Source: Lepturacanthus savala
Lineage: Eukaryota > Chordata > Actinopteri > Scombriformes > Trichiuridae
Direction: 5' to 3'
Length of the DNA stretch: 64,000 bases
Assembly: GCA_030544235.1 (NCBI GenBank)
Contig: CM060464.1
Coordinates: 37,872,280-37,936,279 of the forward strand
Part shown: positions 27,201-45,200 of the stretch, piece after piece
Layout of the letters: the number at the start of each line of letters is the position of its first letter
Numbering within the stretch: position 1 is the first letter of the stretch
Notes under the pieces: model-generated
Told to the model about the DNA's origin: nothing
Databases searched by the model: none
Seen by the model: the letters and a program-made list of their open reading frames with translations, nothing else
Program-made: the position numbers and the translations under genes

Positions 27201-30200
27201 ATATAATATACTTTATTATATAGTTAATGATGTACTTTATAATGTAGATTATAATATACTTTATTATATAGTTAATGATGTACTTCATAATGTAGATTAT
27301 AATATACTTTATTATATAGTTAATAATGTACTTAATAATGTAGATTATAATATACTTTATAATATAGTTAATGATGTACTTTATAATGTAGATATAATAT
27401 ACTTTATTATATAGTTAATGATGTACTTTATAATGTAGATTATAATATACTTTATAATATAGTTAATGATTTACTTAATAATGTAGATATAATATACTTT
27501 ATTATATAGTTAATGATGTACTTTATAATGTAGATTATATTATACTTTATTATATAGTTAATGATGTACTTTATAATGTAGATTATAATATACTTTATAA
27601 TATAGTTAATGATGTACTTTATATTGTAGATATAATATACTTTATTATATAGTTAATGATGTACTTTATAATGTAGATTATAATATACTTTATAATATAG
27701 TTAATGATGTACTTTATAATGTAGATTATAATATACTTTATAATACAGTTAATGATGTACTTTATAATGTAGATTATAATATACTTTATAATATAGTTAA
27801 TGATGTACTTTATAATGTAGATTATAATATACTTTATAATACAGTTAATGATGTACTTTATAATGTAGATTATAATATACTTTATAATATAGTTAATGAT
27901 GTACTTTATAATGTAGATTATAATATACTTTATCATATAGTTAATGATGGACTTTATAATGTAGATATAATATACTTTATCATATAGTTAATGATGTACT
28001 TTATAATGTAGATTATAATATACTTTATAATATAGTTAATGATGGACTTTATAATGTAGATATAATATACTTTATTATATAGTTAATGATGTACTTTATA
28101 ATGTGGATTATAATATACTTTATAATATAGTTAATGATGGACTACATAATGTTGATTATAATATACTTTATTATATAGTTAATGATGTACTTTATAATGT
28201 AGATATAATATACTTTATTATATAGTTAATGATGCGCTTTATAATGTAGTTTATAATATACTTCATAATATAGTTAATGATGTACTTTATAATGTAGATT
28301 ATAATATACTTTATTATATAGTTAATGATGTACTTTACAATGTAGATTATAATATACTTTGTAATATAGTTCATGATGTACTTCATAATGTAGATTATTA
28401 TATCCTTTATTATATAGTTAATGGTGTACTTAATAATGTAGATTATAATATACTTTATAATATAGTTAATGATGTACTTTATAACGTAGATACAATATAC
28501 TTTACTATATAGTTAATGACGTAGTTTATAATGTAGATTATAATATACTTTATAATATACTTTAGAATATAGTTAATGATGTACTTTATAATGTAGATAT
28601 AATATACTTTGTTACATAGTTCATGATGTACTTTATAATGTAGATTATAATATACTTCATTATATAGTTAATGACGTAGTTTATAATGTAGATTATAATA
28701 TACTTTATTATATAGTTAATGATGTACTTTATAATGTAGATTATAATATACTTTATAATATAGTTAATGATGTACTTCATAATGTAGATATAATATACTT
28801 TGTTACATAGTTAATGATGTACTTTATAATGTAGATATAATATACTTTATTATATAGTTAATGATGTACTTTATAATGTAGATATAATATACTTTATTAT
28901 ATAGTTAATGATGTACTTTATAATGTAGATATAATATACTTTATTATATAGTTAATGATGTACTTTATAATGTAGATATAATATACTTTATTATATAGTA
29001 AATGATGTACTTTATAATGTAGATATAATATACTTTATAATATAGTTAATGATGTACTTTATAATGTGGATTATAATATACTTTATCATATAGTTAATGA
29101 TGTACTTTATAATGTAGATTATAATATACTTTATAATATAGTTAATGATGTACTTTATAATGTAGATTATAATATACTTTATTATATAGTTAATGATGTA
29201 CTTTATAATGTAGATATGATATACTTTATTATATAGTAAATGATGTACTTTATAATGTAGATATAATATACTTTATAATATAGTTAATGATTTACTTTAT
29301 AATGTGGATTATAATATACTTTATAATATAGTTAATGATGTACTTTATAATGTAGATTATAATATACTTTATAATATAGTTAATGATGTACTTTATAATG
29401 TAGATTATAATATACTTTATAATATAGTTAATGATGTACTTTATAATGTAGATTATAATATACTTTATTATATAGTTAATGATGTACTTTATAATGTAGA
29501 TATGATATACTTTATTATATAGTAAATAATGTACTTTATAATGTAGATATAATATACTTCATAATATAGTTAATGATTTACTTCATAATGTAGATTATAA
29601 TATAATTTATTATATAGTTAATGATGGACTTCATAATGTAGATTATAATATACTTTATAATATAGTTAATGATGTACTTAATAATGTAGATTATAATATA
29701 CTTTATAATATAGTTCATGATGTACTTCATAATGTAGATTATAATATACTTTATTATATAGCTAATGATGTACTTAATAATGTAGATTATAATATACTTT
29801 ATAATATAGTTAATGATGTACTTTATAATGTAGATTATAATATACTTTATAATATACTTTATTATATAGTTAATGACGTAGTTTATAATGTAGATTATAA
29901 TATACTTTATTATATAGTTAATGATGTACTTAATAATGTAGATTATAATATACTTTATAATATAGTTAATGATGTACTTTATAATGTAGATTATAATATA
30001 CTTTATTATATAGTTAATGATGTACTTAATAATGTAGATTATAATATACTTCATAATATAGTTAATGATGTACTTTATAATGTTGATTATAATATACTTT
30101 ATTATATAGTTAATGATGTACTTTACAATGTAGATTATAATATACTTTATAATATAGTTAATGATGTACTTTATAATGTAGATTATAATATACTTCATCA

Positions 30201-33200
30201 TATAGTTAATGATGTACTTAATAATGTAGATTATAATATACTTTATCATATAGTTAATGATGTACTTCATAATGTAGATATAATATACTTTATTATATAG
30301 TTAATGATGTAGTTTATAATGTAGATTATAATATACTTTATTATATAGTTAATGATGTACTTTATAATGTAGATTATAATATACTTTATAATATAGTTAA
30401 TGATGTACTTTATAATGTAGATTATAATATACTTTATTATATAGTTAATGATGTACTTTATAATGTAGATTATAATATACTTTATTATATAGCTAATGAT
30501 GTACTTTATAATGTAGATATAATATACTTTATTATATAGTAAATGATGTACTTTATAATGTAGATATAATATACTTTATTATATAGTTAATGATGTACTT
30601 TATAATGTGGATTATAATATACTTTATAATATAGTTAATGATGTACTTCATAATGTAGATTATAATATACGTTATTATATAGTTAATGATGGACTTCATA
30701 ATGTAGATTATAATATACTTTATAATATAGTTAATGATGTACTTAATAATGTAGATTATAATATACTTTATAATATAGTTCATGGTGTACTTCATAATGT
30801 AGATTATAATATACTTTATAATATAGTTAATGATGTACTTAATAATGTAGATTATAATATACTTTATAATATAGTTCATGATGTACTTCATAATGTAGAT
30901 TATAATATACTTTATTATATAGTTAATGATGTACTTAATAATGTAGATTATAATATACTTTATAATATAGTTAATGATGTACTTTATAACGTAGATATAA
31001 TATACTTTATTATATAGTTAATGACGTAGTTTATAATGTAGATTATAATATACTTTATTATATAGTTAATGATGTACTTTATAATGTAGATATAATATAC
31101 TTTATAATATAGTTAATGATGTACTTTATAATTTAGATTATAATATACTTTATTATATAGTTAATGATATACTTTATAATGTAGATTATAATATACTTTA
31201 TAATATAGTTAATGATGTACTTTATAATGTAGATTATAATTTACTTCATTAGATAGTTAATGATGTACTTTACAATGTAAATTATAATATACTTTATTAT
31301 ATAGTTAATGATGTACTTTATAATGTTGATTATAATATACTTTATAATATAGTTAATGATGTACTTTATAATGTAGATTATAATATACTTTATTATATAG
31401 TTAATGATGTACTTTATAATGTAGATTATAATATACTTTATAATATAGTTAATGATGTACTTTATAATGTAGATTATAATATACTTTATAATATAGTTAA
31501 TGATGGACTTTATAATGTAGATTATAATATACTTTATCATATAGTTAATGATGTACTTCATAATGTAGATATAATATACTTTATAATAGACTTTATTGTA
31601 TAGTTAATGACATAGTTTATAATGTAGATTATAATATACTTTATAATATAGTTAATGATGTACTTTATAATGTAGATTATAATATACTTTATAATATAGT
31701 TAATGATGTACTTTATAATGTAGATATAATATACTTTATTATATAGTTAATGACGTAGTTTATAATGTAGATTATAATATACTTTATTATATAGTTAATG
31801 ATGTACTTTATAATGTAGATTATAATATACTTTATAATATAGTTAATGATGTACTTTATAATGTAGTAGATTATAATATACTTTATAATATAGTTAATGA
31901 TATACTTTATAATGTAGATTATAATTTACTTTATTAGATAGTTAATGATGTACTTTACAATGTAAATTATAATATACTTTATTATATAGTTAATGATGTA
32001 CTTTATAATGTTGATTATAATATACTTTATAATATAGTTAATGATGTACTTTATAATGTAGATTATAATATACTTTATTATATAGTTAATGATGTACTTT
32101 ATAATGTAGATTATAATATACTTTATAATATAGTTAATGATGTACTTTATAATGTAGATTATAATATACTTTATAATATAGTTAATGATGTACTTTATAA
32201 TGAAGATTATAATATACTTTATAATATAGTCAATGATGTACTTTATAATTTAGATATAATATACTTTATTATATAGTTAATGATGTACTTTATAATGTAG
32301 ATTATAATATACTTTATAATATAGTTAATGATGGACTTTATAATGTAGATTATAATATACTTTATCATATAGTTAATGATGTACTTCATAATGTAGATAT
32401 AATATACTTTATAATAGACTTTATTGTATAGTTAATGACATAGTTTATAATGTAGATTATAATATACTTTATAATATACTTTATAATATAGTTAATGATG
32501 TACTTTATAATGTAGATTATAATATACTTTATAATATAGTTAATGATGTACTTTATAATGTAGATATAATATACTTTATTATATAGTTAATGACGTAGTT
32601 TATAATGTAGATTATAATATACTTTATTATATAGTTAATGATGTACTTTATAATGTAGATTATAATATACTTTATTATATAGTTAATGATGTACTTTATA
32701 ATGTAGATATAATATACTTTATTATATAGTTAATGATGTACTTTATAATGTAGATTATAATATACTTTATTATATAGTTAATGATGTACTTTATAATGTA
32801 GATTATAATATACTTTATTATATAGTTAATGATGTACTTAATAATGTAGATTATAATATACTTTATAATATAGTTAATGATGTACTTTATAATGTAGTAG
32901 ATTATAATATACTTTATAATATAGTTAATGATATACTTTATAATGTAGATTATAATATACTTTATAATATAGTTAATGATGTACTTTATAATGTAGATTA
33001 TAATTTACTTTATTAGATAGTTAATGATGTACTTTACAATGTAAATTATAATATACTTTATTATATAGTTAATGATGTACTTTATAATGTTGATTATAAT
33101 ATACTTTATAATATAGTTAATGATGTACTTTATAATGTAGATTATAATATACTTTATTATATAGTTAATGATGTACTTTATAATGTAGATTATAATATAC

Positions 33201-36200
33201 TTTATAATATAGTTAATGATGTACTTTATAATGTAGATTATAATATACTTTATAATATAGTTAATGATGTACTTTATAATGAAGATTATAATATACTTTA
33301 TAATATAGTCAATGATGTACTTTATAATTTAGATATAATATACTTTATTATATAGTTAATGATGTACTTTATAATGTAGATTATAATATACTTTATAATA
33401 TAGTTAATGATGTACTTTATAATGTAGATAGAATATACTTTATAATATAGTTAATGATGTACTTTATAATGTAGATAGAATATACTTTATAATATACTTT
33501 ATTATATAGTTAATGATGTACTTAATAATGTAGATTATAATATACTTTATAATATAGTTAATGATGTAATTTATAATGTAGATCATAATATACTTTATAA
33601 TATAGTTAATGATGTACTTCATAATGTAGATATAATATACTTTATTATATAGTTAATGATGTACTTTATAATATAGATTAAAATATACTTTATAATATAG
33701 TTAATGATGTTCTTTATAATGTAGATTATAATATACTTTATTATATAGTTAATGATGTACTTTATAATGTAGATTATAATATACTTTATAATATAGTTAA
33801 TGATGTACTTTATAATGTAGATCATAATATACTTTATAATATAGTTAATGATGTACTTTATAATGTAGATATAATATACTTTATTATATAGCTAATGATG
33901 TACTTTATAATGTAGATATAATATACTTTATTATATAGTAAATGATGTACTTTATAATGTAGATATAATATACTTTATTATATAGTTAATGATGTACTTT
34001 ATAATGTAGATATAATATACTTTATAATATAGTTAATGATGTACTTTATAATGTGGATTATAATATACTTTATAATATAGTTAATGATGTACTTCATAAT
34101 GTAGATTATAATATACGTTATTATATAGTTAATGATGGACTTCATAATGTAGATTATAATATACTTTATAATATAGTTAATGATGTACTTAATAATGTAG
34201 ATTATAATATACTTTATAATATAGTTCATGGTGTACTTCATAATGTAGATTATAATATACTTTATAATATAGTTAATGATGTACTTAATAACGTAGATTA
34301 TAATATACTTTATAATATAGTTCATGATGTACTTCATAATGTAGATTATAATATACTTTATTATATAGTTAATGATGTACTTAATAATGTAGATTATAAT
34401 ATACTTTATAATATAGTTAATGATGTACTTTATAACGTAGATATAATATACTTTATTATATAGTTAATGACGTAGTTTATAATGTAGATTATAATATACT
34501 TTATTATATAGTTAATGATGTACTTTATAATGTAGATATAATATACTTTATAATATAGTTAATGATGTACTTTATAATGTAGATTATAATATACTTTATT
34601 ATATAGTTAATGATGTACTTTATAATGTAGATTATAATATACTTTATAATATAGTTAATGATGTACTTTATAATGTAGATTATAATATACTTTATAATAT
34701 AGTTAATGATGGACTTTATAATGTAGATTATAATATACTTTATCATATAGTTAATGATGTACTTCATAATGTAGATATAATATACTTTATAATAGACTTT
34801 ATTGTATAGTTAATGACATAGTTTATAATGTAGATTATAATATACTTTATAATATACTTTATAATATAGTTAATGATGTACTTTATAATGTAGATTATAA
34901 TATACTTTATAATATAGTTAATGATGTACTTTATAATGTAGATATAATATACTTTATTATATAGTTAATGATGTACTTTATAATGTAGATTATAATATAC
35001 TTTATTATATAGTTAATGATGTACTTTATAATGTAGATTATAATATACTTTATTATATAGTTAATGATGTACTTAATAATGTAGATTATAATATACTTTA
35101 TAATATAGTTAATGATGTACTTTATAATGTAGTAGATTATAATATACTTTGTAATATAGTTAATGATATACTTTATAATGTAGATTATAATATACTTTAT
35201 AATATAGTTAATGATGTACTTTATAATGTAGATTATAATATACTTTATTATATAGTTAATGATGTACTTTATAATGTAGATTATAATATACTTTATAATA
35301 TAGTTAATGATGTACTTTATAATGTAGATTATAATATACTTTATAATATAGTTAATGATGTACTTTATAATGTAGATAGAATATACTTTATAATATAGTT
35401 AATGATGTACTTTATAATGTAGATAGAATATACTTTATAATATACTTTATTATATAGTTAATGATGTACCTAATAATGTAGATTATAATATACTTTATAA
35501 TATAGTTAATGATGTACTTTATAATGTAGATTATAATATACTTTATAATATAGTTAATGATGGACTTTATAATGTAGATTATAATATACTTTATCATATA
35601 GTTAATGATGTACTTCATAATGTAGATATAATATACTTTATAATAGACTTTATTGTATAGTTAATGACATAGTTTATAATGTAGATTATAATATACTTTA
35701 TAATATAGTTAATGATGTACTTTATAATGTAGATTATTATATACTTTATAATATAGTTAATGATGTACTTTATAATGTAGATATAATATACTTTATTATA
35801 TAGTTAATGACGTAGTTTATAATGTAGATTATAATATACTTTATTATATAGTTAATGATGTACTTTATAATGTAGATTATAATATACTTTATTATATAGT
35901 TAATGATGTACTTAATAATGTAGATTATAATATACTTTATAATATAGTTAATGATGTACTTTATAATGTAGTAGATTATAATATACTTTATAATATAGTT
36001 AATGATATACTTTATAATGTAGATTATAATATACTTTATAATATAGTTAATGATGTACTTTATAATGTAGATTATAATTTACTTTATTAGATAGTTAATG
36101 ATGTACTTTACAATGTAAATTATAATATACTTTATTATATAGTTAATGATGTACTTTATAATGTTGATTATAATATACTTTATAATATAGTTAATGATGT

Positions 36201-39200
36201 ACTTTATAATGTAGATTATAATATACTTTATAATATAGTTAATGATGTACTTTATAATGTAGATTATAATATACTTTATAATATAGTTAATGATGTACTT
36301 TATAATGAAGATTATAATATACTTTATAATATAGTCAATGATGTACTTTATAATTTAGATATAATATACTTTATTATATAGTTAATGATGTACTTTATAA
36401 TGTAGATTATAATATACTTTATAATATAGTTAATGATGTACTTTATAATGTAGATAGAATATACTTTATAATATAGTTAATGATGTACTTTATAATGTAG
36501 ATAGAATATACTTTATAATATACTTTATTATATAGTTAATGATGTACTTAATAATGTAGATTATAATATACTTTATAATATAGTTAATGATGTACTTTAT
36601 AATGTAGATTATAATATACTTTATAATATAGTTAATGATGTACTTTATAATGTAGATTATAATATACTTCATAATATAGTTAATGATGTACTTTATAATG
36701 TAGATATAATATACTTTATTATATAGTTAATGACGTAGTTTATAATGTAGATTATAATATACTTTATTATATAGTTAATGATGTACTTTATAATGTAGAT
36801 TATAATATACTTTATTATATAGTTAATGATGTACTTTATAATGTAGATATAATATACTTTATTATATAGTTAATGATGTACTTTATAATGTAGATTATAA
36901 TATACTTTATTATATAGTTAATGATGTACTTAATAATGTAGATTATAATATACTTTATAATATAGTTAATGATGTACTTTATAATGTAGTAGATTATAAT
37001 ATACTTTATAATATAGTTAATGATATACTTTATAATGTAGATTATAATATACTTTATAATATAGTTAATGATGTACTTTATAATGTAGATTATAATTTAC
37101 TTTATTAGATAGTTAATGATGTACTTTACAATGTAAATTATAATATACTTTATTATATAGTTAATGATGTACTTTATAATGTTGATTATAATATACTTTA
37201 TAATATAGTTAATGATGTACTTTATAATGTAGATTATAATATACTTTATTATATAGTTAATGATGTACTTTATAATGTAGATTATAATATACTTTATAAT
37301 ATAGTTAATGATGTACTTTATAATGTAGATTATAATATACTTTATAATATAGTTAATGATGTACTTTATAATGAAGATTATAATATACTTTATAATATAG
37401 TCAATGATGTACTTTATAATTTAGATATAATATACTTTATTATATAGTTAATGATGTACTTTATAATGTAGATTATAATATACTTTATAATATAGTTAAT
37501 GATGTACTTTATAATGTAGATAGAATATACTTTATAATATAGTTAATGATGTACTTTATAATGTAGATAGAATATACTTTATAATATACTTTATTATATA
37601 GTTAATGATGTACTTAATAATGTAGATTATAATATACTTTATAATATAGTTAATGATGTAATTTATAATGTAGATCATAATATACTTTATAATATAGTTA
37701 ATGATGTACTTCATAATGTAGATATAATATACTTTATTATATAGTTAATGATGTACTTTATAATGTACATTAAAATATACTTTATAATATAGTTAATGAT
37801 GTTCTTTATAATGTAGATTATAATATACTTTATTATATAGTTAATGATGTACTTTATAATGTAGATTATAATATACTTTATAATATAGTTAATGATGTAC
37901 TTTATAATGTAGATCATAATATACTTTATAATATAGTTAATGATGTACTTTATAATGTAGATATAATATACTTTATTATATAGCTAATGATGTACTTTAT
38001 AACGTAGATATAATATACTTTATTATATAGTAAATGATGTACTTTATAATGTGGATTATAATATACTTTATAATATAGTTAATGATGTACTTCATAATGT
38101 AGATTATAATATACGTTATTATATAGTTAATGATGGACTTCATAATGTAGATTATAATATACTTTATTATATAGCTAATGATGTACTTAATAATGTAGAT
38201 TATAATATACTTTATAATATACTTTATTATATAGTTAATGACGTAGTTTATAATGTAGATTATAATATACTTCATAATATAGTTAATGATGTACTTTATA
38301 ATGTAGATTATAATATACTTCATAATATAGTTAATGATGTACTTTATAATGTTGATTATAATATACTTTATTATATAGTTAATGATGTACTTAATAATGT
38401 AGATTATAATATACTTTATCATATAGTTAATGATGTACTTCATAATGTAGATATAATATACTTTATTATATAGTTAATGACGTAGTTTATAATGTAGATT
38501 ATAATATACTTTATTATATAGTTAATGATGTACTTTATAATGTAGATTATAATATACTTTATAATATAGTTAATGATGTACTTTATAATGTAGATTATAA
38601 TATACTTTATTATATAGTTAATGATGGACTTTATAATGTAGATTATAATATACTTTATTATATAGTTAATGATGTACTTTATAATGTAGATTATAATATA
38701 CTTTATTATATAGTTAATGATGTACTTAATAATGTAGATTATAATATACTTTATAATATAGTTAATGATGTAATTTATAATGTAGATCATAATATACTTT
38801 ATAATATAGTTAATGATGTACTTCATAATGTAGATATAATATACTTTATTATATAGTTAATGATGTACTTTATAATATAGATTAAAATATACTTTATAAT
38901 ATAGTTAATGATGTTCTTTATAATGTAGATTATAATATACTTTATTATATAGTTAATGATGTACTTTATAATGTAGATTATAATATACTTTATAATATAG
39001 TTAATGATGTACTTTATAATGTAGATCATAATATACTTTATAATATAGTTAATGATGTACTTTATAATGTAGATATAATATACTTTATTATATAGCTAAT
39101 GATGTACTTTATAATGTAGATATAATATACTTTATTATATAGTAAATGATGTACTTTATAATGTAGATATAATATACTTTATAATATAGTTAATGATGTA

Positions 39201-42200
39201 CTTTATAATGTGGATTATAATATACTTTATAATATAGTTAATGATGTACTTCATAATGTAGATTATAATATACTTTATAATATAGTTAATGATGTACTTA
39301 ATAATGTAGATTATAATATACTTTATAATATAGTTCATGATGTACTTCATAATGTAGATTATAATATACTTTATAATATAGTTAATGATGTACTTTATAA
39401 TGTAGATTATAATATACTTTATAATATAGTTAATGATGTACTTTATAATGTAGATTATAATATACTTTATAATATACTTTATTATATAGTTAATGACGTA
39501 GTTTATAATGTAGATTATAATATACTTTATAATATACTTTATTATATAGTTAATGACGTAGTTTATAATGTAGATTATAATATACTTTATTATATAGTTA
39601 ATGATGTACTTTATAATGTTGATTATAATATACTTTATTATATAGTTAATGATGTACTTTATAATGTAGATTATAATATACTTCATAATATAGTTAATGA
39701 TGTACTTTATAATGTTGATTATAATATACTTTATTATATAGTTAATGATGTACTTTACAATGTAGATTATAATATACTTTATAATATAGTTAATGATGTA
39801 CTTTATAATGTAGATTATAATATACTTTATCATATAGTTAATGATGTACTTAATAATGTAGATTATAATATACTTTATCATATAGTTAATGATGTACTTC
39901 ATAATGTAGATATAATATACTTTATTATATAGTTAATGACGTAGTTTATAATGTAGATTATAATATACTTTATTATATAGTTAATGATGTACTTTATAAT
40001 GTAGATTATAATATACTTTATAATATAGTTAATGATGTACTTTATAATGTAGATTATAATATACTTTATTATATAGTTAATGATGTACTTTATAATGTAG
40101 ATTATAATATACTTTATTATATAGTTAATGATGTACTTTATAATGTAGATTTAATATACTTTATTATATAGTTAATGATGTACTTAATAATGTAGATTAT
40201 AATATACTTTATAATATAGTTAATGATGTAATTTATAATGTAGATCATAATATACTTTATAATATAGTTAATGATGTACTTCATAATGTAGATATAATAT
40301 ACTTTATTATATAGTTAATGATGTACTTTATAATATAGATTAAAATATACTTTATAATATAGTTAATGATGTTCTTTATAATGTAGATTATAATATACTT
40401 TATTATATAGTTAATGATGTACTTTATAATGTAGATTATAATATACTTTATAATATAGTTAATGATGTACTTTATAATGTAGATCATAATATACTTTATA
40501 ATATAGTTAATGATGTACTTTATAATGTAGATATAATATACTTTATTATATAGCTAATGATGTACTTTATAATGTAGATATAATATACTTTATTATATAG
40601 TAAATGATGTACTTTATAATGTAGATATAATATACTTTATAATATAGTTAATGATGTACTTTATAATGTGGATTATAATATACTTTATAATATAGTTAAT
40701 GATGTACTTCATAATGTAGATTATAATATACGTTATTATATAGTTAATGATGGACTTCATAATGTAGATTATAATATACTTTATAATATAGTTAATGATG
40801 TACTTAATAATGTAGATTATAATATACTTTATAATATAGTTCATGGTGTACTTCATAATGTAGATTATAATATACTTTATAATATAGTTAATGATGTACT
40901 TAATAATGTAGATTATAATATACTTTATAATATAGTTCATGATGTACTTCATAATGTAGATTATAATATACTTTATTATATAGTTAATGATGTACTTAAT
41001 AATGTAGATTATAATATACTTTATAATATAGTTAATGATGTACTTTATAACGTAGATATAATATACTTTATTATATAGTTAATGACGTAGTTTATAATGT
41101 AGATTATAATATACTTTATTATATAGTTAATGATGTACTTTATAATGTAGATATAATATACTTTATAATATAGTTAATGATGTACTTTATAATGTAGATT
41201 ATAATATACTTTATTATATAGTTAATGATATACTTTATAATGTAGATTATAATATACTTTATAATATAGTTAATGATGTACTTTATAATGTAGATTATAA
41301 TTTACTTTATTAGATAGTTAATGATGTACTTTACAATGTAAATTATAATATACTTTATTATATAGTTAATGATGTACTTTATAATGTTGATTATAATATA
41401 CTTTATAATATAGTTAATGATGTACTTTATAATGTAGATTATAATTTACTTTATTAGATAGTTAATGATGTACTTTACAATGTAAATTATAATATACTTT
41501 ATTATATAGTTAATGATGTACTTTATAATGTTGATTATAATATACTTTATAATATAGTTAATGATGTACTTCATAATGTAGATTATAATATACTTTATAA
41601 TATAGTTAATGATGTACTTTATAATGTAGATTATAATATACTTTATTATATAGTTAATGATGTACTTTATAATGTAGATTATAATATACTTTATAATATA
41701 GTTAATGATGTACTTTATAATGTAGATTATAATATACTTTATAATATAGTTAATGATGGACTTTATAATGTAGATTATAATATACTTTATCATATAGTTA
41801 ATGATGTACTTCATAATGTAGATATAATATACTTTATAATAGACTTTATTGTATAGTTAATGACATAGTTTATAATGTAGATTATAATATACTTTATAAT
41901 ATAGTTAATGATGTACTTTATAATGTAGATTATAATATACTTTATAACATAGTTAATGATGTACTTTATAATGTAGATATAATATACTTTATTATATAGT
42001 TAATGACGTAGTTTATAATGTAGATTATAATATACTTTATTATATAGTTAATGATGTACTTTATAATGTAGATTATAATATACTTTATTATATAGTTAAT
42101 GATGTACTTTATAATGTAGATATAATATACTTTATTATATAGTTAATGATGTACTTTATAATGTAGATTATAATATACTTTATTATATAGTTAATGATGT

Positions 42201-45200
42201 ACTTTATAATGTAGATTATAATATACTTTATTATATAGTTAATGATGTACTTAATAATGTAGATTATAATATACTTTATTATATAGTTAATGATGTACTT
42301 AATAATGTAGATTATAATATACTTTATAATATAGTTAATGATGTACTTTATAATGAAGATTATAATATACTTTATAATATAGTCAATGATGTACTTTATA
42401 ATTTAGATATAATATACTTTATTATATAGTTAATGATGTACTTTATAATGTAGATTATAATATACTTTATAATATAGTTAATGATGTACTTTATAATGTA
42501 GATAGAATATACTTTATAATATAGTTAATGATGTACTTTATAATGTAGATTATAATATACTTTATAATATAGTTAATGATGTACTTTATAATGTAGATTA
42601 TAATATACTTTATTATATAGTTAATGATGTACTTAATAATGTAGATTATAATATACTTTATAATATAGTTAATGATGTACTTTATAATGAAGATTATAAT
42701 ATACTTTATTATATAGTTAATGATGTACTTAATAATGTAGATTATAATATACTTTATTATATAGTTAATGATGTACTTAATAATGTAGATATAATATACT
42801 TTATTATATAGCTAATGATGTACTTTATAATGTAGATATAATATACTTTATTATATAGTAAATGATGTACTTTATAATGTAGATATAATATACTTTATAA
42901 TATAGTTAATGATGTACTTTATAATGTGGATTATAATATACTTTATAATATAGTTAATGATGTACTTCATAATGTAGATTATAATATACGTTATTATATA
43001 GTTAATGATGGACTTCATAATGTAGATTATAATATACTTTATAATATAGTTAATGATGTACTTAATAATGTAGATTATAATATACTTTATAATATAGTTC
43101 ATGGTGTACTTCATAATGTAGATTATAATATACTTTATAATATAGTTAATGATGTACTTAATAATGTAGATTATAATATACTTTATAATATAGTTCATGA
43201 TGTACTTCATAATGTAGATTATAATATACTTTATTATATAGTTAATGATGTACTTAATAATGTAGATTATAATATACTTTATAATATAGTTAATGATGTA
43301 CTTTATAACGTAGATATAATATACTTTATTATATAGTTAATGACGTAGTTTATAATGTAGATTATAATATACTTTATTATATAGTTAATGATGTACTTTA
43401 TAATGTAGATATAATATACTTTATAATATAGTTAATGATGTACTTTATAATGTAGATTATAATATACTTTATTATATAGTTAATGATATACTTTATAATG
43501 TAGATTATAATATACTTTATAATATAGTTAATGATGTACTTTATAATGTAGATTATAATTTACTTTATTAGATAGTTAATGATGTACTTTACAATGTAAA
43601 TTATAATATACTTTATTATATAGTTAATGATGTACTTTATAATGTTGATTATAATATACTTTATAATATAGTTAATGATGTACTTTATAATGTAGATTAT
43701 AATTTACTTTATTAGATAGTTAATGATGTACTTTACAATGTAAATTATAATATACTTTATTATATAGTTAATGATGTACTTTATAATGTTGATTATAATA
43801 TACTTTATAATATAGTTAATGATGTACTTCATAATGTAGATTATAATATACTTTATAATATAGTTAATGATGTACTTTATAATGTAGATTATAATATACT
43901 TTATTATATAGTTAATGATGTACTTTATAATGTAGATTATAATATACTTTATAATATAGTTAATGATGTACTTTATAATGTAGATTATAATATACTTTAT
44001 AATATAGTTAATGATGGACTTTATAATGTAGATTATAATATACTTTATCATATAGTTAATGATGTACTTCATAATGTAGATTATAATATACTTTATAATA
44101 TAGTTAATGATGTACTTTATAATGTAGATTATAATATACTTTATAATATAGTTGATGATGTACTTTATAATGTAGATATAATATACTTTATTATATAGTT
44201 AATGACGTAGTTTATAATGTAGATTATAATATACTTTATTATATAGTTAATGATGTACTTTATAATGTAGATTATAATATACTTTATTATATAGTTAATG
44301 ATGTACTTTATAATGTAGATTATAATATACTTTATTATATAGTTAATGATGTACTTAATAATGTAGATTATAATATACTTTATTATATAGTTAATGATGT
44401 ACTTAATAATGTAGATTATAATATACTTTATAATATAGTTAATGATGTACTTTATAATGAAGATTATAATATACTTTATAATATAGTCAATGATGTACTT
44501 TATAATTTAGATATAATATACTTTATTATATAGTTAATGATGTACTTTATAATGTAGATTATAATATACTTTATAATATAGTTAATGATGTACTTTATAA
44601 TGTAGATAGAATATACTTTATAATATAGTTAATGATGTACTTTATAATGTAGATTATAATATACTTTATAATATAGTTAATGATGTACTTTATAATGTAG
44701 ATTATAATATACTTTATTATATAGTTAATGATGTACTTAATAATGTAGATTATAATATACTTTATAATATAGTTAATGATGTACTTTATAATGAAGATTA
44801 TAATATACTTTATTATATAGTTAATGATGTACTTAATAATGTAGATTATAATATACTTTATTATATAGTTAATGATGTACTTAATAATGTAGATTATAAT
44901 ATACTTCATAATATAGTGAATGATGTACTTTATAATGTAGATATAATATACTTTATAATATAGTTAATGATGTACTTTATAATGTAGATTATAATATACT
45001 TTATTATATAGTTAATGATATACTTTATAATGTAGATTATAATATACTTTATAATATAGTTAATGATGTACTTTATAATGTAGATTATAATTTACTTTAT
45101 TAGATAGTTAATGATGTACTTTACAATGTAAATTATAATATACTTTATTATATAGTTAATGATGTACTTTATAATGTTGATTATAATATACTTTATAATA

